DNA from: Struthio camelus | Taxonomy: Eukaryota; Chordata; Aves; Struthioniformes; Struthionidae | Assembly: GCF_040807025.1 (NCBI RefSeq) | Contig: NC_090964.1 | Location: 2,728,001-2,792,000 of the forward strand | Direction of reading: 5' to 3' | DNA: 64,000 nucleotides | Part shown: piece by piece, positions 1 to 12,800 of the stretch | Position numbering within the stretch: the first letter of the stretch is position 1 | How the letters are laid out: every line of letters begins with the position of its first letter | Program-made: the position numbers and the translations under genes | Notes under the pieces: model-generated | Told to the model about the DNA's origin: nothing | The model's database searches: none | Seen by the model: the letters and a program-made list of their open reading frames with translations, nothing else

Positions 1-178
1 AATCCTATTTGTTGTGTTGTCTTAGTTGTTTTACATAGAGTGTGTATGTATCTCTTCTGATAAGCACTTTAATCTGCCAAGCAATCAAAAGAGCTTTCTG
101 AGACGTTCTGAGAGCATTACGTGTTTCTGTAATATAGATGCTTGTGGGTTCATAACTTCTTTGTGATCTGCCTTCCAG

Positions 179-254
179 GAAACGGCAGAGAGAAGAGGAA
201 ATTGAGGCACAAGAGAAAGCTAAACGAGAGCGAGAATGGCAAAAGAACTTTGAG
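179..254 (+). CDS. DNAJC8: DNAJC8 penultimate coding exon (partial gene)
   Basis: DNAJC8 is a small J-domain protein associated with spliceosomal factors in the nucleus; its J domain lies upstream of this window. This 76-bp exon follows a CCTTCCAG acceptor and ends at a GAG|GTAATC donor. Its first base finishes a codon begun in the previous exon, and then come 25 codons rich in Arg, Glu and Lys: KRQREEEIEAQEKAKRERE, then WQKNFE. This is the charged, probably helical C-terminal segment I recognise from vertebrate DNAJC8, which is nearly invariant. The exon ends in phase 0, which fits the terminal exon at 3135. The five-prime exons are outside the window. Identification is by recognition of the peptide; the splice sites are read directly. 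Confidence 0.93.
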
Positions 255-527
255 GTAATCAGTAGCTTAGCTGGATGCTGCTCACAGGAAGGGCCTCAGT
301 AATCCTCAGCCATGCTGTAGGGAATACCCCTAGATAAAAGAGAAGCTGCTTCGTTGCAGGTGCTATAAGATAATTGTAAGTAGACATATAGTAAAGAGAT
401 CCCGCAAAAACCTTATTTTTGTCCTTATATGTAGAGAAGAGCCCGTGGATGGCTTTGATATCACCTTTCCAGAAACAGGGGATCTGGTAGATTAAGGTGT
501 AGTGTTTTTCAACTTTGTTAGCAGTTT

Positions 528-993
528 ATTCTTATCACAAGGCAGAAATTTGAATTGCTCAGGCCCCGTCACTGGTGACCAGTAACATTTAATCTGGGCA
601 ACTATTCAGCCACTGGTGTGGACTGAGTTGGTACTTTTCAGTCTGATTGCTAACACTTACATAATCTATATCTGAGGTGAATATCAAAGACCTGAATGAG
701 TGTCGATTCCCCTGGCCTCTTCCACCCCGTATTCAAGTTCAGGCATATCAGAAATAGCTTATTCTTATCACAAGGCAGAAATTTGAATTGCTCAGGCCCC
801 GTCACTGGTGACCAGTAACATTTAATCTGGGCAACTATTCAGCCACTGGTGTGGACTGAGTTGGTACTTTTCAGTCTGATTGCTAACACTTACATAATCT
901 ATATCTGAGGTGAATATCAAAGACCTGAATGAGTGTCGATTCCCCTGGCCTCTTCCACCCCGTATTCAAGTTCAGGCATATCAGAAATAGCTT
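528..993. repeat. Perfect 233-bp tandem duplication
   Basis: Copy 1 is 528-760 and copy 2 is 761-993. Read side by side, I find no mismatch between them. Both begin ATTCTTATCACAAGG and end AGAAATAGCTT, and two T residues precede each copy as junction microhomology. The unit is non-repetitive sequence, not a satellite. It lies inside the last intron of DNAJC8, so it leaves the coding exons intact. Confidence 0.97.
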
Positions 994-1165
994 GTGGTGC
1001 TTGCACTGCTGTTCTAGAGCAAAAGCGTCAAACAAACCTACAGCCTGCCAAGATAATTGATTTGGCCTGCAACTCTTTCTTCGTTACACAGTAGAGGTGC
1101 AGTCCCAACACAGGAAATTACACGGGAGGGTTCCAGGAAGGAAGTTAATGAGACTGTGGAGGACC

Positions 1166-1199
1166 TAATGAAAAGAGTCTGCTAATGAAAAGAGTCTGC
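1166..1199. repeat. 2 x 17-bp tandem repeat
   Basis: The unit TAATGAAAAGAGTCTGC occurs twice back to back, at 1166-1182 and 1183-1199. It is a small replication-slippage type duplication in the DNAJC8 intron. Confidence 0.9.
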
Positions 1200-3134
1200 T
1201 ACGTTGCTCACTTCACCCACAGTCTGATCCCAGTCCATGTTTGAGAGGCCTTTAAGAAGGAGAGCATCTGGGAGAGCAGTGTGTGAGCTGAGCTGCCCTC
1301 CTGTGGAAAGTGGTCAGCTAGGATTTTGCTGGAGGGTCATCTGGGAGGAGTTAATGTGTGTTTACGTGCTATATAACATGGATGCAGGAAGTTGGATGTT
1401 CTGGAAAACACTGAATCTACTGCACATGTGTAATGCTGCTGTATTGAGCGTGCCCTGTGGGTATTGTCACGTAATAGGAGAGAGTAAATGAGTTTGCTGC
1501 TTGCCTTGCTACTGGCAGAAGTTCTGTGGGCAGCCTGGCAGGAAAGGTTGCATATCATTGCTGTAGGAATGCAGTGAAGGTTAGGAGCTGAGGAAATGTG
1601 AGCAAATGTCACAAGCAGATAATGACGGACCAAACAGAGAATCTACTGGGCTATTGAAGTACTTGTGTTTCCTCAACCATTTCTAGACAGCTGAACCACT
1701 GCACTTGCAAGTGTCTTCTCCAGCCTTGTCAGTGGTTGCTTAATCTATGTGAGAAGACCATATCAAAGCTAGGTGTTGATGTTGAAAATGGATTGTCTGA
1801 ATGCATAAGAATAGGAAGCTTATTGTTACTAGTGACTGTGGCAGGGAGAGGATGATTAGAGACAAAATAGCATATGGATTCTTGGCTGCTCCTGTATGAG
1901 TGCTGATTCTTGCTTGTGAGAATAAGAATTCTAAGACAGAGTAGTTCTGCATCCATCTCAAGTACAAACAAAAAAACTCTCTTCCTTCAAGGACCTCATG
2001 CCGCACCTGTGTGTTGTTCTTCTGTGGTTCCCTGCTCCTGTTTTTTTTTTTTTTTGATTCCAGTCCTTTCTCTGCATATTGCATTCTAGTTCTGTTCAGT
2101 TCTCTTGTCTCTCTACCCCAAAGAAGCGTAGGTTTCCTCCCTCGCGTGTGTTCTACAGCATTTCTAAGTGCTCATAGGAATATGTTACATCATTCAAGTT
2201 GTGCTCTGCTGTTGCTAGGAGCTATTCATAGGCTGCTTTGAGAGAAGAATCATATCTTGGTCTAGCACAGGAGGAGCAGGTTGGAACACCCAATTTCACC
2301 CACCTCACCCCAAAACAAGAAGGTTAGAACAGAAGTTGCCATGTAGCCTCATCCCTAGTAAAGGTGTGATCCTGCCCTGGGGAAGGATGGATGTGAGTGA
2401 GGTAGAGAGCTATCTTCGTCAGAGCCATTGTGCAGCACCAGCACGCAGGCACAGCTGTATTCAGGTGAGCCTTGAGTGTACGGATCACATGCCTCAAAGT
2501 GAATTGTCCCTGGGCTTGTTCTATCCTACTGTCTGAACCTTCAGCTTGTAGGAGTGATAGGTGGGGTCTGTGCAGAGTCCTGTTTTTTCAGGAAGGGTTT
2601 CTGCTACACCCCCAACAGGTGAGCGAGAAGAGAAAAGAGTGCACCTGTGACCTTTTCTTCCTGTGTCTTTGTGATGAGGTCTGGGGCAAGAAGCATGAGA
2701 GAAGACAGCAGTACACTTCGCTTCTCTCTCTTTTCTCCCTGCCTTCAAGCTGCAGCACAATCAGAGGTGTCACAAGGATGTGAGACAGAGTAAGGAAATG
2801 GCAAGTTCTGGGCTGACAGATTGGGAACATCCATTGGAGATGAGGTTTCTGGTTTGCTTGGTAGAACAGAGGATTCAGTAGACTATAATCAGGACTGCAC
2901 ATCCCAAGCTGGTTGCTTCTGAAACAAGAAAACGGCATACTGCTTATATCGGTGTTTGTAAGCTCAGTCGTACCTCCGCTGCTCTGGTGCTTCACACTGT
3001 CTACGTCCCAGCTGCCAAGGTGCTACATGCTGCGTAAGGGGGAAGTTGCTATTGATCTCTTGAAAATGGTACACACAGCCTGTTCTCTAATTTTTGCCCT
3101 TGTTAACCCTCGCCTTCCTCTCTGTTGTCCCCAG

Positions 3135-3257
3135 GAAAGTCGGGATGGTCGTGTGGACAGTTGGAGAAATTTCCAGGCAAACACAAAGGGGAAGAAAGAA
3201 AAGAAAAACAGGACCTTCCTGAGACCTCCCAAAGTAAAAATGGAGCAGCGTGAATGA
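3135..3257 (+). CDS. DNAJC8: DNAJC8 terminal coding exon with stop codon
   Basis: The exon follows a pyrimidine-rich acceptor ending CCCCAG at 3134 and is open in phase 0 for 40 codons to TGA at 3255-3257. It reads ESRDGRVDSWRNFQ, followed by a Lys-rich stretch (KGKKEKKNR) and the end FLRPPKVKMEQRE. This matches the C terminus of vertebrate DNAJC8, a protein of about 253 residues in human. The basic stretch looks like a nuclear-localisation or RNA/protein-contact region; that is inference. Together with 179-254 it gives the last 65 or so residues. No frameshift or premature stop is present. Confidence 0.96.
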   Translation, partial: ESRDGRVDSWRNFQANTKGKKEKKNRTFLRPPKVKMEQRE

Positions 3258-3930
3258 TCCTGGCAGCACTGCCCAAGTGCAGCTCCTCAGTCCCCTCCCT
3301 GCTTTTAAGGACTCATTGGCACCTAGAGTAAGAATAGCTTTTTAGTAGACTGTTTGTTTCCAGTACAATTAATTATTGGTCAAAGTATTTTTTGTACTCT
3401 GTCCATTTGAACTAGGGCCATAATATGACCTTGGCCGGGAACCCGCTATGCATAGAACAGTTGGCTTAGGAGGGTCTGTCATTATTGCTGTCCTGTTTGT
3501 CTGCTGCCCTGTAACTCGATGTTTTGTACTTCACAGAGATTGTGCTGTTTCACCTCTTTTATTTCTAGTTTGAGAGCTGAACAAAATGTCTGAAATGTAT
3601 CAGTATCTTTCCAGGCGTCGTCTTTCTCAGCAGGTCCAGCTTTGGAAAGCTCCAAACTGGCTCTGGGAATCTGCTTCCAGCACTGTGCAGTGCAGCTGAC
3701 CTGTAGTTAAACAGTCTGCAGCTCCTCACTGAACTCAGTGGTGCTTGGAAGACACCACCCCAACCTCCCACCCCCAAGATCTGATTTCCAAACTAAAATC
3801 CCAGCTCTCAGGCTTAGAGTTCTGTTAATCTCAGATGAGCTAGTCACTTCTGTAAAGAAAAAGTAACTTCTCTTGATTAATAGTTAGTTGCAATGGTCTG
3901 TATGTAAAATAAATTTTTACCCAAGTTATT
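3258..3930 (+). other. DNAJC8: DNAJC8 3' untranslated region
   Basis: Non-coding sequence after the DNAJC8 stop, running to the first good polyadenylation signal (AATAAA at 3908). It is T-rich downstream of the signal. The exact cleavage point is not visible; about 3925-3930 is an estimate. Confidence 0.7.
3908..3913 (+). terminator. DNAJC8: Polyadenylation signal for DNAJC8
   Basis: A canonical AATAAA about 650 bp after the DNAJC8 stop codon, followed by a T-rich stretch. It is the first canonical hexamer I see after the stop. Confidence 0.7.
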
Positions 3931-6900
3931 CTTGCTTAGAATTATTTAAAGATACAATTGCAAGAGTGTAAGTTGAGTGCTGGCCGCTGAGATGTTATCA
4001 CTGCCCAGGGTGAACGTTTTTCCCTGGGAAAGGTCTGCTATTATTTCAAAAGTCTGTTCTGACTTGAATTTCAAGTGACAGCCTTCCAGATAGGCTGGGA
4101 GAGGACATCTCTTCCCTGACTGCTGCCTGAGTGGGTGCCCGGATGCCAGAGTCTGTGTTGAATCCTGACTTCATTCCTGTGCCTTTGGGGAGTGAGAGAG
4201 GAGTGGGAGCACTTGGCTGCCTGTGAGAAGGAGAGACTCCTCAGAGCTATGGGATGAGCTTAAGCTCATGAGTTTTTTATATATAATGTACACCCAAAGA
4301 TTAAAAAATATATAAGTTTTTAAGAGATTCTCAACTGTTTGAAGAGGTTCAAAGTGAAATGTACTACAAATTCACGTGTGCCTGGCAGATAACTCTGGAG
4401 ACCTTGCCACAAACTCTTCCCTTCTGTCATGATGGCAGTCCCCATACTTGGGTCCTATAGGTAGCTGCCCCTACAAAGTTACTGCTTTTCTTCCTTCTCA
4501 CTGCCTTTACCCAGCTCCCTTCACTTGGTCTCATTGTTTTATCCTCCCTTATCTTCAAATGTGCTCAATTCTTTGTGATGCTCTTTGTGTTTCTAGAGCA
4601 CTCTCCAGGTCTCCCTTTAGAAAGGGTGGTGTGGCTGCTCCTGAAGAGTTGTCTGTCTTCTAATGTCTAAACCCTTAAGTTTTGATTAATTGCCTTTTAT
4701 TTCTGCCCCCTAGGGAGGGCAGGACATGATGACGTTATGTTGCTATACAGACTTCTGCAGGAAAAGCAGCTGCCAAGCATGTAGTGCTTTTTGACAGGAC
4801 CCAGGGCTGACGTGAATATGCCGAAAGGTGACCTGTGCTCTCCATTCTGTTTTTTCTTCCTTTCTCCCCCACCCCCCTAACCTGTGTGGTCAGTCATAAA
4901 GGGAAATATCCTTCCCTGATAAAGCTAAGGCATTTTGGTGTTTTATACATTAACTAGCTCTTAAGACAATAGAGCTAGTCTTCCTATTTTCTGTGTAAAT
5001 ATAGGAAGATAGTTTCTTCACACTATTTCTCCTGCTAGGTATAACCGGCTAGATAGATAGATAGCTTGAGCTGAACCTCAGGTGTCAAAAGAGCTTCAAA
5101 AAAATAGCACCTCAGTGATGTCTAGGTAGCACATAAGAGCTACACAATAAATAGCAATTAACTGAAGTGGACTGGCAGGTCTGGGAGACAATGAACCATG
5201 TAGCACTACTGTGTTTAGGAATTGAAATCCCTTTCTGTAGGGAGAATGTGATTTTTCCATTAACTGTGAAGGCTTTTGTGGAAGAAAATTTCCTTGTCAA
5301 GGCAAGAAATAGCCACAGTTGCTCTGGGAAAAAGACAGTTGACTTCTGTGGTGCTGTTTCTCGGATGCAGTTTCTTCTGTTTCCTGGATGAAGAGGCATA
5401 AGAAATGAACAGTGCTGGGCGGTAGCTCAGAGGATGAGGGTGACTCTGTGGGTAGAGGATCCGGCTGGAGTGTCCAACACAGAGGACAGTGTTGTCTCTC
5501 TAACTTGGTTGGCTCTGTTTTCCTTGTCAAAGTATTTCTAGATTAGAGAGGTCTCCCAGACATTGTCTCCCAGAGTCCTTGCTTTTGATATCTAAATACT
5601 GGTCTTTCTAATAGCATTTCCTTTCAGATGGTTTAATGTCTTTGCTCACCCGAGGTACTGACCCTTCAGATCTTTTCTGTACAGTTTTTTCAGGTAGCTC
5701 AGGATGAGGCTTGTGAGAACCTGAAACGTTTCTAAGATGTGGATTAAGTTCCTGATTCTGCTTCTCAGCAACATGTATGTTTGTGATCATTTCACCAGTG
5801 GAGAGGCTGCTTCTGGCATTTCTGCATTGCTCACCACTTGCTCTAGAAAAGTGTGCCTTGTGGCTAAAGTTACTTAATGTTGGGCATGCGCGCTTCTGCA
5901 GTTTGAGTCATTTTTTTCCCCTGAGGTATGACTTGGTTGGGGCAGCAAAACGCGTAGCTTATAACAATGCTGTTTCGTTCTGAATTTAGCTGTTCCTGCT
6001 TCCTTTATTTCTGTCCTACCTACAATATGTTTGTATGTTTAAACACACAGTTTTTCCTCCTATCTTACCTATTCAGTCAAATCCCATGATGCTTCCCATG
6101 TGCTAAGCAGTCTTCAGGAACTGCAAATACCTAGCCCTTTACTAGATATTTTTCTGCTTCATTGAGGGAGACCTGGGAGGATAGTTTTGGTCCCTGCATT
6201 TTGGCTTTGTAAAAGCAACTGTTCTGAATCACCTTGTTCCCCCCCACACGGGTAGAAGTAAGTAAATGCATAACCTGGATGCCTGCAACTGATGCAGGCT
6301 GTGCTATTGCTTGCCTCCTGCAGTGTGTTCCCAGGCAGTGAGATAGATTGAATGAAGCGTTGTTTAACTTCAAGAGGTAGAGAGAGTGTAATGGCTAAAA
6401 GACCTCAGATCTCTAGGACTCCCTCCTTCCATGGAGCTGTTTCTGGGTCAGTGGTCTTTGAAGACTAAAGTACTTTGGCCTTGATATGCAGGACAAGCAA
6501 ATACGTTGGTGGGGTAATTTTTTCTTTGGGGAAGAGAAAAAGTACCAGGTAGCTAGAGAAGCACCTTTCTTTAGGGTCTTGGCTTTAGTTTTCTGTGGAA
6601 ATAGCTTGTTCTCCTTGGCCAGTCTCTACAGAATATACTCCGTGGTCTGAGCCCAGCTCATCTCACTGCTGCTTTCTAAGAATCCAGAGAATGTTCTCGA
6701 GGCTTTTGGTTCTTAGGCAGGGAGGTTACCTTCCCCTTCATCTGCAATTTGCAAGATTTTGTCTCCTATTCAGTAGTAGTGGGATGGGGAAGGAGCTTTG
6801 CAAGCTACTTGCCTACTTAATCCTGAAGTTGAAAGGGAAACTGCAACAGGAATCTACTCCCTTGAGGATTTAAGGGGACAGGGTGCAGGGCCTTCCCCTC

Positions 6901-9212
6901 TGCTTCACAGCCTAGGGATGAGACAGGAGGGTTCCCTGAACGTGTAGATAGGCCTAGGTTTAGATTTCACCAGATGTTCACCAGATACACTAGATTTCAC
7001 TAGATGGAAAAAGTATTTGGTTAAAACCAAAATGATGTATAGGAAAGCCTGTGTGATAAGACAGAGATGAAATTCATTCTTGATAAGACATAAACCAGTG
7101 TGTTACATAACATTTATCTTAGTTCTGTGAAGACGGTGATGAGCTCTAAACTAGCTACTCCTGCTCAGGAACCATGGTTTAGTCACTCAGCCACAGAGGT
7201 GAATAAAATGTGAAATACTGTTGGGTAAAGGCATAGAATGAAATGGAAAATGGTGTCTTCCTCCTTATAAAGCCATGTTGTGCACATGCCTTAAAATTTA
7301 CATATATGACCATTTATATACATCCTTAACTGTATAGTCTTTTAAAAAGAGTGCGTCACAGCCAGCAATGGTACAAAGGAGAACCAGGACATCAAAAGCT
7401 GTGGACTTGCTTCTTCTCTATGCCTGAACCCGAGAACAAGAGGTTATTGGATGAAATCAGCAAGAAATAGGTTGAAAAGACAAAGAAATACTTTTCCTGA
7501 AGTGGATTATAAACTCAACATAGAATATGATTGAGGCCAAAAGTATCTAATATTTTTTAATACAGGTATATATGTTCATGGAATTAAATGCCACCAAGCT
7601 ACTTAAAGATTTCAGTGTAACTGCTAGCTGAGAAAGTCTCTGTCACACTTTGGTAGATGCTGGCTGTATAGGATAAAGGATGCAGGGCTGTATGCTTGCT
7701 TTCTTTGCTAATCATCTTCTGCTGGCTGTGGTTGGACGTGTGGTACTGAACTAGATGGCTTGGATCAAATGTGACCCTTCTTAGACTGCCCTTGTGGTTC
7801 AGTATTCTTCCAGCCCTTCTCCCCCCAGAAGAGATAGTCTGCCTTTGTAAATGCATGGAAAAAACCTTTTTTTCCATCCCATCTCCTTGTGCAGTAACAA
7901 ATGCTTCTTCTGCTGTATGGGATTTGTATTTTAGGAGCATAACTATACGGAGGATTTATGTATTGTCAGAGTAATGTTGGAGAGAGGGACCCAGATGGGA
8001 GAGCTCAAGAACCAGACTCTTCCCCTTTCTTCCAGATGAGAGTTCCTTTTGCTACTTTTTCCTCTGCTTTCTTCAAACAACTGAAATTATAGAGAAACTG
8101 TGAGAAGTTGGGCTTAGCATGGGAAGTTTCCTTCTGAAAGAGTTGGGCTATTGCATTTTTGTTATCTGGAATAAATGGGCTGTCTCAACTTCCCTTTTCT
8201 CTTAAGATCTGCCCTGCTCAGAGGCAACTGAGGCATAAGTGTTACAATCCACAAGCAGAAAAGGGATGTCATCCCTTATCTTGTGCATCCCCACAGTATG
8301 CTCAGGCCCAACAGTGTGTGTGTAGCTACACACCCTAAATCTCCTCATCTCATTTGGGTTTCATTGCATGGGTTTTAAATCTCCTCATCTCATTTTCTGG
8401 AGCTGTTGGCAGCGCACCTCCTGCTGCTGATGGCTCTTCTGGTTTTATCTCTGTATCTAACTCCTTTCACTCCTTGAAAGATGAAGCTCTTACAGCCCTA
8501 GCAGGATGTTGTACACAAAATGGGCAGTATGTTTAGGACAAGGCTGGCCTTGTCTTTCCCGCCATGATCTCAGCATCACAGTGAGCAGCATTCACACCTT
8601 CCTTAGACCTAGGGTATAGCTGAGCTACCTGACTTGTTACTGGAGCACTGATAGCCTTCCATCAGCAGGCCTCCCCATCCCACCAGTCAGAGGGCTTCGG
8701 ACTTCCAGGACAAGAATAGACATGCACTTTGGGGAAATTAGGTCTTTCGTTTCTAACAGGAGCTCCTTGCCTTGGCCTCTTCAGTACAATCAAAATGGGT
8801 TCTCCCACATACTTGCCTCTGTCGGCCTGCTTCGTTCATATCCCCCTTTCTGGACTATTCAGTTGTCCAGCAGCAGCAGGGAAGACCAGGAAGAGTATTA
8901 ACGTTAATGCAAGCATTAATATTAACGTTAAGCTAAAGTGCAAAGTCCACTGCTTCATAGCCACCCTCATGTTCTCACCTAAGTAAACAAGGATTCAACC
9001 TGAAAATAATTCATGTGATTTATTTCAGCCATGTTCTTAGGTCTGGTCTAGCTTCCTTCCTTTTCAAAAACAGGGCAGGCCCTATTTGGATGCTCTTGCA
9101 GCAGTTTATCTGGATTGGACTGAATTTGCACTAGTGAATTATGATGACATGGAGGGTGCCTGTAAAGGAAAATTACTCTGGCGCATGCCAGTAGGATTTT
9201 TGTAGTTTGAAT
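3931..9212. other. Intergenic DNA between DNAJC8 and PTAFR, first part
   Basis: No gene recognised. It contains a short AGAT run (5051-5063), a 20-bp-scale local duplication around 8336-8395 (two copies of TAAATCTCCTCATCTCATTT) and an A/T palindromic stretch near 8898-8932. Open frames here are short, lack coding character and resemble nothing I know. Unseen PTAFR 5' exons could lie anywhere up to 21149. Confidence 0.6.
5051..5063. repeat. Short AGAT microsatellite
   Basis: Three full AGAT units plus one base within CTAGATAGATAGATAGC. Too short to be very polymorphic. Confidence 0.8.
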
Positions 9213-9806
9213 GAGAGTCATAGAGATGTTTGGGGAAAGAACCTCTGTGGGTGTCTCATTCAACCTCCTGTTTGAAATGGGGTTATCGCTAATTCTAGGT
9301 GAGGTCAGCTGTAGCTTTATCTAGCCAAGTCCTAAGGGTGGAGACCCCTGTAGCTGAGTACCAGTCCAAGGGCTGCACCACCCTTCTAAGGAAAAGCTTT
9401 TTCTTGGTGTCTATCCTGACCCTCCCACCACGCAGTTTGTGACTGTTGCCCTTTGTCACAGCATTGTCTGTTACTGAGAAGAGTTTTCTTCCATCATCTT
9501 TGCAACTTCCTTTCCAACGGTTGCAGGTTGCTATCAGATCACCCCTTAGCCTCCACGTTAACCCAGCCTGGCTTTCTCAGCCTCTCCTCTTAGGATGTGC
9601 CCCAGGCCCCTGACCATCGTGGTAGCTATCTGCTGGTCCCTCTCCAGTTTTCCACATCCCTTTTGAGTTGGACACGCTGCTTCAGGTACAGCATCAACAG
9701 TGCCAAACAGAGAGGATACTAACTGTCCCCGATCTGTTGGTCATGTTGCTCATAATGTAGCCTAGTTTGCTTTATTCGCAATGAGAGCGCACTGTTGATC
9801 TTTATC
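9213..9806 (-). mobile_element. Degraded CR1 LINE, 3' fragment
   Basis: On the + strand this reads as the reverse complement of a CR1 3' end. It opens with AGTCATAGAGATGTTTGGGG, then the CR1 landmarks for 'hazard of lines about fused, wrapped-up RT C terminus' appear in diverged form: CTGCACCACCCTTCTAAGG, TCAGCCTCTCCTCTTAGGATGTGCC and CTGGTCCCTCTCCAG. The reading frame is broken throughout, so this is an old, 5'-truncated copy with no coding capacity. Family membership is by recognition; subfamily not assigned. Both boundaries are approximate to about 10-20 bp. Confidence 0.85.
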
Positions 9807-12800
9807 AGAAAAGGCCTGCAGTTAAACTGGTGCAGCTTTGTGAATGGATGTAGGCTAGCTTTCCTGTTCAGTTTGGAAATGTAGAAAGAGTTCCTGTAAA
9901 TACCTCCACTACAGTTGGGTGTCTGTTAGGCTTCTTCAGGGAGTGGGGGGGAAGGGGGGTAAAACTACAGGACAGGCAAACAGCTGGTTCCTTCACATAG
10001 CTGCACGGATTGTGTGCCTGCTCCAATGTACTTTCAACATGCGTTTGTGCATCGACCAGTTGTGATTATCTGGCCCTTCAGGGCTCTGTTTGCTCTCAAA
10101 AACCTTCTGCCTCCTTCCAGCAGACCCCATGTCAGCTCTTAGCAGTGAAGAAAAAACAACATCTTCTTGTTAAATAATCCACAATGAATAAAAGCAGAAC
10201 AAACAGAAACATCTGTGATCTGTTGTTACAACATGAGTAACTCACCAACAGATATTAAGCCTGTGATTTCATTGGTGCCAGCGCCATCTGGGGAAATCCC
10301 ACGTGAAACCTAAGCAGGGCGATGCCAGAACTGCGTGCTTTGGGAATATGGCAGCAAGCCCAATAGCAAATAGGTCCCTTACATGTCCTGTCGACTCTTT
10401 CATCCCAGGCTGGTGCAACACAATCATCACAAAGAACTGGGTGAACGTTAAGTTAACTTAGTTAAGAACATGAAGTCAGCATAGCATCGTACATCACAGA
10501 TAGGACAAGGAAGCTAGCTGCCACAACCTAGAATATGTTTCTGGCCAATGTTCCCACATACTGGGACTCGCACACCAATGCACTCTGGTGTACAGCCTTG
10601 CGGCAGCAAGTCTGCAGCTCCTATGGGGCGTTTGAACAAATGCCTGCTCCCGTGTTGGCTCCCAGTCCCACTCTCTGGAAGGAAACGTGAAGCCCAAAGG
10701 ACAGGCTCACCGGAGGCCATGGTTCCCCCTGCCATGCCCAACCCTGCCCTGGGCCAGGGAGCATCTCTGGCTCAGAGCTCTTGCAGGGCAGGGATACTCT
10801 GTCTCAAGCCTGCTAGGTAATGAATGATTGCAGAGTGTGACGAGCCCTTGACTAGCACAGCGCCTTCTCAGCAGTTTCCTCGTTGCCTGCCTGTTCAAGG
10901 AAGGCAGGAGGGCTATGAGAACCAGTGTTGAGTCCCAGAATCTCCAGGGCTCGGCCTGGGCATGTCTAATGAGTGTCACAACTGCCAAGAGGGAAGTGAC
11001 TCATTCCCCTGAGAATGTAGCGCTCTCCTTCCCCATCCACCCCTTTCCTCTCACTTCTCCCGGCAGATCCTCCTCCTAGACGCAAGTGTGCTGTGGGCTT
11101 AGCAGTGCCGGTGGCTTGGCTTCTTGGAGGGACCCAGTGGGCTGGGCTCTGCTGTGCCAGATGCTCCATGGCCCTGAGGTAAGAGGATCCTTTCCCTTCT
11201 GTCTGCTCTCACAGCGTTTACCTCCTCCCTGAGCCCTGCAGGCTTCTTCTGCATCTTAGCATTTTGGGACCCACACTGCTTGTGCATATCCTACCTCTGA
11301 GCTGTGGCATTTCACATAGCTCCAGGGGTTTCGGAGCCACCTGTGTTCTCCCTATTTGAGCTGTCTGGGAAGCCACATCTGCTGCTCTGCCTTTTCCCCT
11401 CTGATACACATAGCTCCAGCCCTGGAAGTCACAGCTCTGATGAGCAAAGTTTCTTGGAAATGGGTGACAGGGTCATTACTTCAGAAATGTACTCCCATGG
11501 TTTCTCTGCTCCCACTTGGAGCCATCCCAGTGATGCCTAGGTGAGCATCACTGCAGCCATAATCTCTCCAGCAAACAGCAGGGAGAGTGGAGGGGTCATC
11601 CACCCGTCCATCACTCTCTCCTTCCAATTGACTCTCCCACCTGCTAAGAGCCAGCCCAGCAAGCAGGGTTTTCCCCGTGTTTTGAGGGCATAAGTCAGGC
11701 TAGCACCGATATTGCCTGTGGGGCAATGGGAACAGGAATGCAGTGGAGGGAATGGGGCTGCCTGTTGTTTAGGTGCCTTCCCACCCCAGGCTTCGGGAAT
11801 GGCCCCAGCCCTGGCTCTGCTTGGGCGCTGCAGAGCCATGTGAGGAGCCTTTCCACTGAGCTTCGCCAGCAAGGAAGAGGAGGTGACACTTGGAGGCCTC
11901 GCCCAGGTCCCTAAGTCCCACAGGTGTTTGGTACATCTATGCTGCCCTCTTCCAGTCCTTTGTCCCTACAGGCTGGGGCAGCAGTGGGTACAGCAGGCTC
12001 TGCACAGGGCATGCTGCAAATAGCCTTTGGTCGGAGATAATCTGCTTTGGTCCAGGGCAGTAGCAGGCACAGGGAGGCCAGCATTGGGCAGCTCTGTTAG
12101 TTGTGCTTTTTCTGAGGGCTGTATTTTAAGACAATCCCCTGCAAAAAAGTTAGGACCCAAGCAAGGTCCTGCCTGGCCCATGGACGGTAAATTGAGCTTA
12201 AACTGCTCTTGCTCTAGCAGTTGTGCTGAAGAGCCCCAGGCATTCAAGGCTTTGGTACATGGAGATTTCCTGCTCAAAGGGGCCCTTAAGCATAACCTTG
12301 ATTTTAAGGAAGATGGGAGGGGAGATTGCCACAGGAGGTGTTTGGCCTCAGGACACTGCTGGTAAGCACAAGAGCCTGATCATTTGGAGAGGAATGACTG
12401 AATCAGGCCTCAAAGAGGGGCACCCACAGGCGCCCAGCGCACAGCCACTGCCACTCACAGTCCCTAGGAGCAGATCCTAGCTCCCTTTTCATTCGTATGA
12501 TCTCAGACTTCGTGTGCCAAAACCAGCTGGAGTCTGTCCTGCTCCCTGTTTCATTCACTGCTGATATGTAAACCTGGATCCCAACAGCAAGATCTCCTGC
12601 AACACGGAGTGATCCCAGCAATGACCGTAGTAAGTGGCAAAAGCTGTGCCCTGCCTTCCTGCAGCTGCCAATGGCTACCAGGAAATGTCACTGCTCGCTG
12701 CCCCAAAATAGATTCTTAGCAGCTTGAGTAGACATATCTCCCCGCTGAGCAATGCCAGCTCCCTGGACACATTCCTGCAGACTTGGTAATAAGGTGGAGA

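Larger units (their letters stand above)
255..3134 (+). other. DNAJC8: DNAJC8 last intron
   Basis: A 2.88-kb intron bounded by GTAATC and CCCCAG. It holds the 233-bp tandem duplication at 528-993, a 2 x 17-bp duplication at 1166-1199 and a T-run near 2041-2055. Several short open frames occur here, but none has a recognisable product or splice support. Confidence 0.85.

Noticed and set aside
5410-5470. tRNA-like start GGGCGGTAGCTCAGAGG
   Set aside because: It has an A-box-like word, but no B box and no closing acceptor stem within 70-90 bp.
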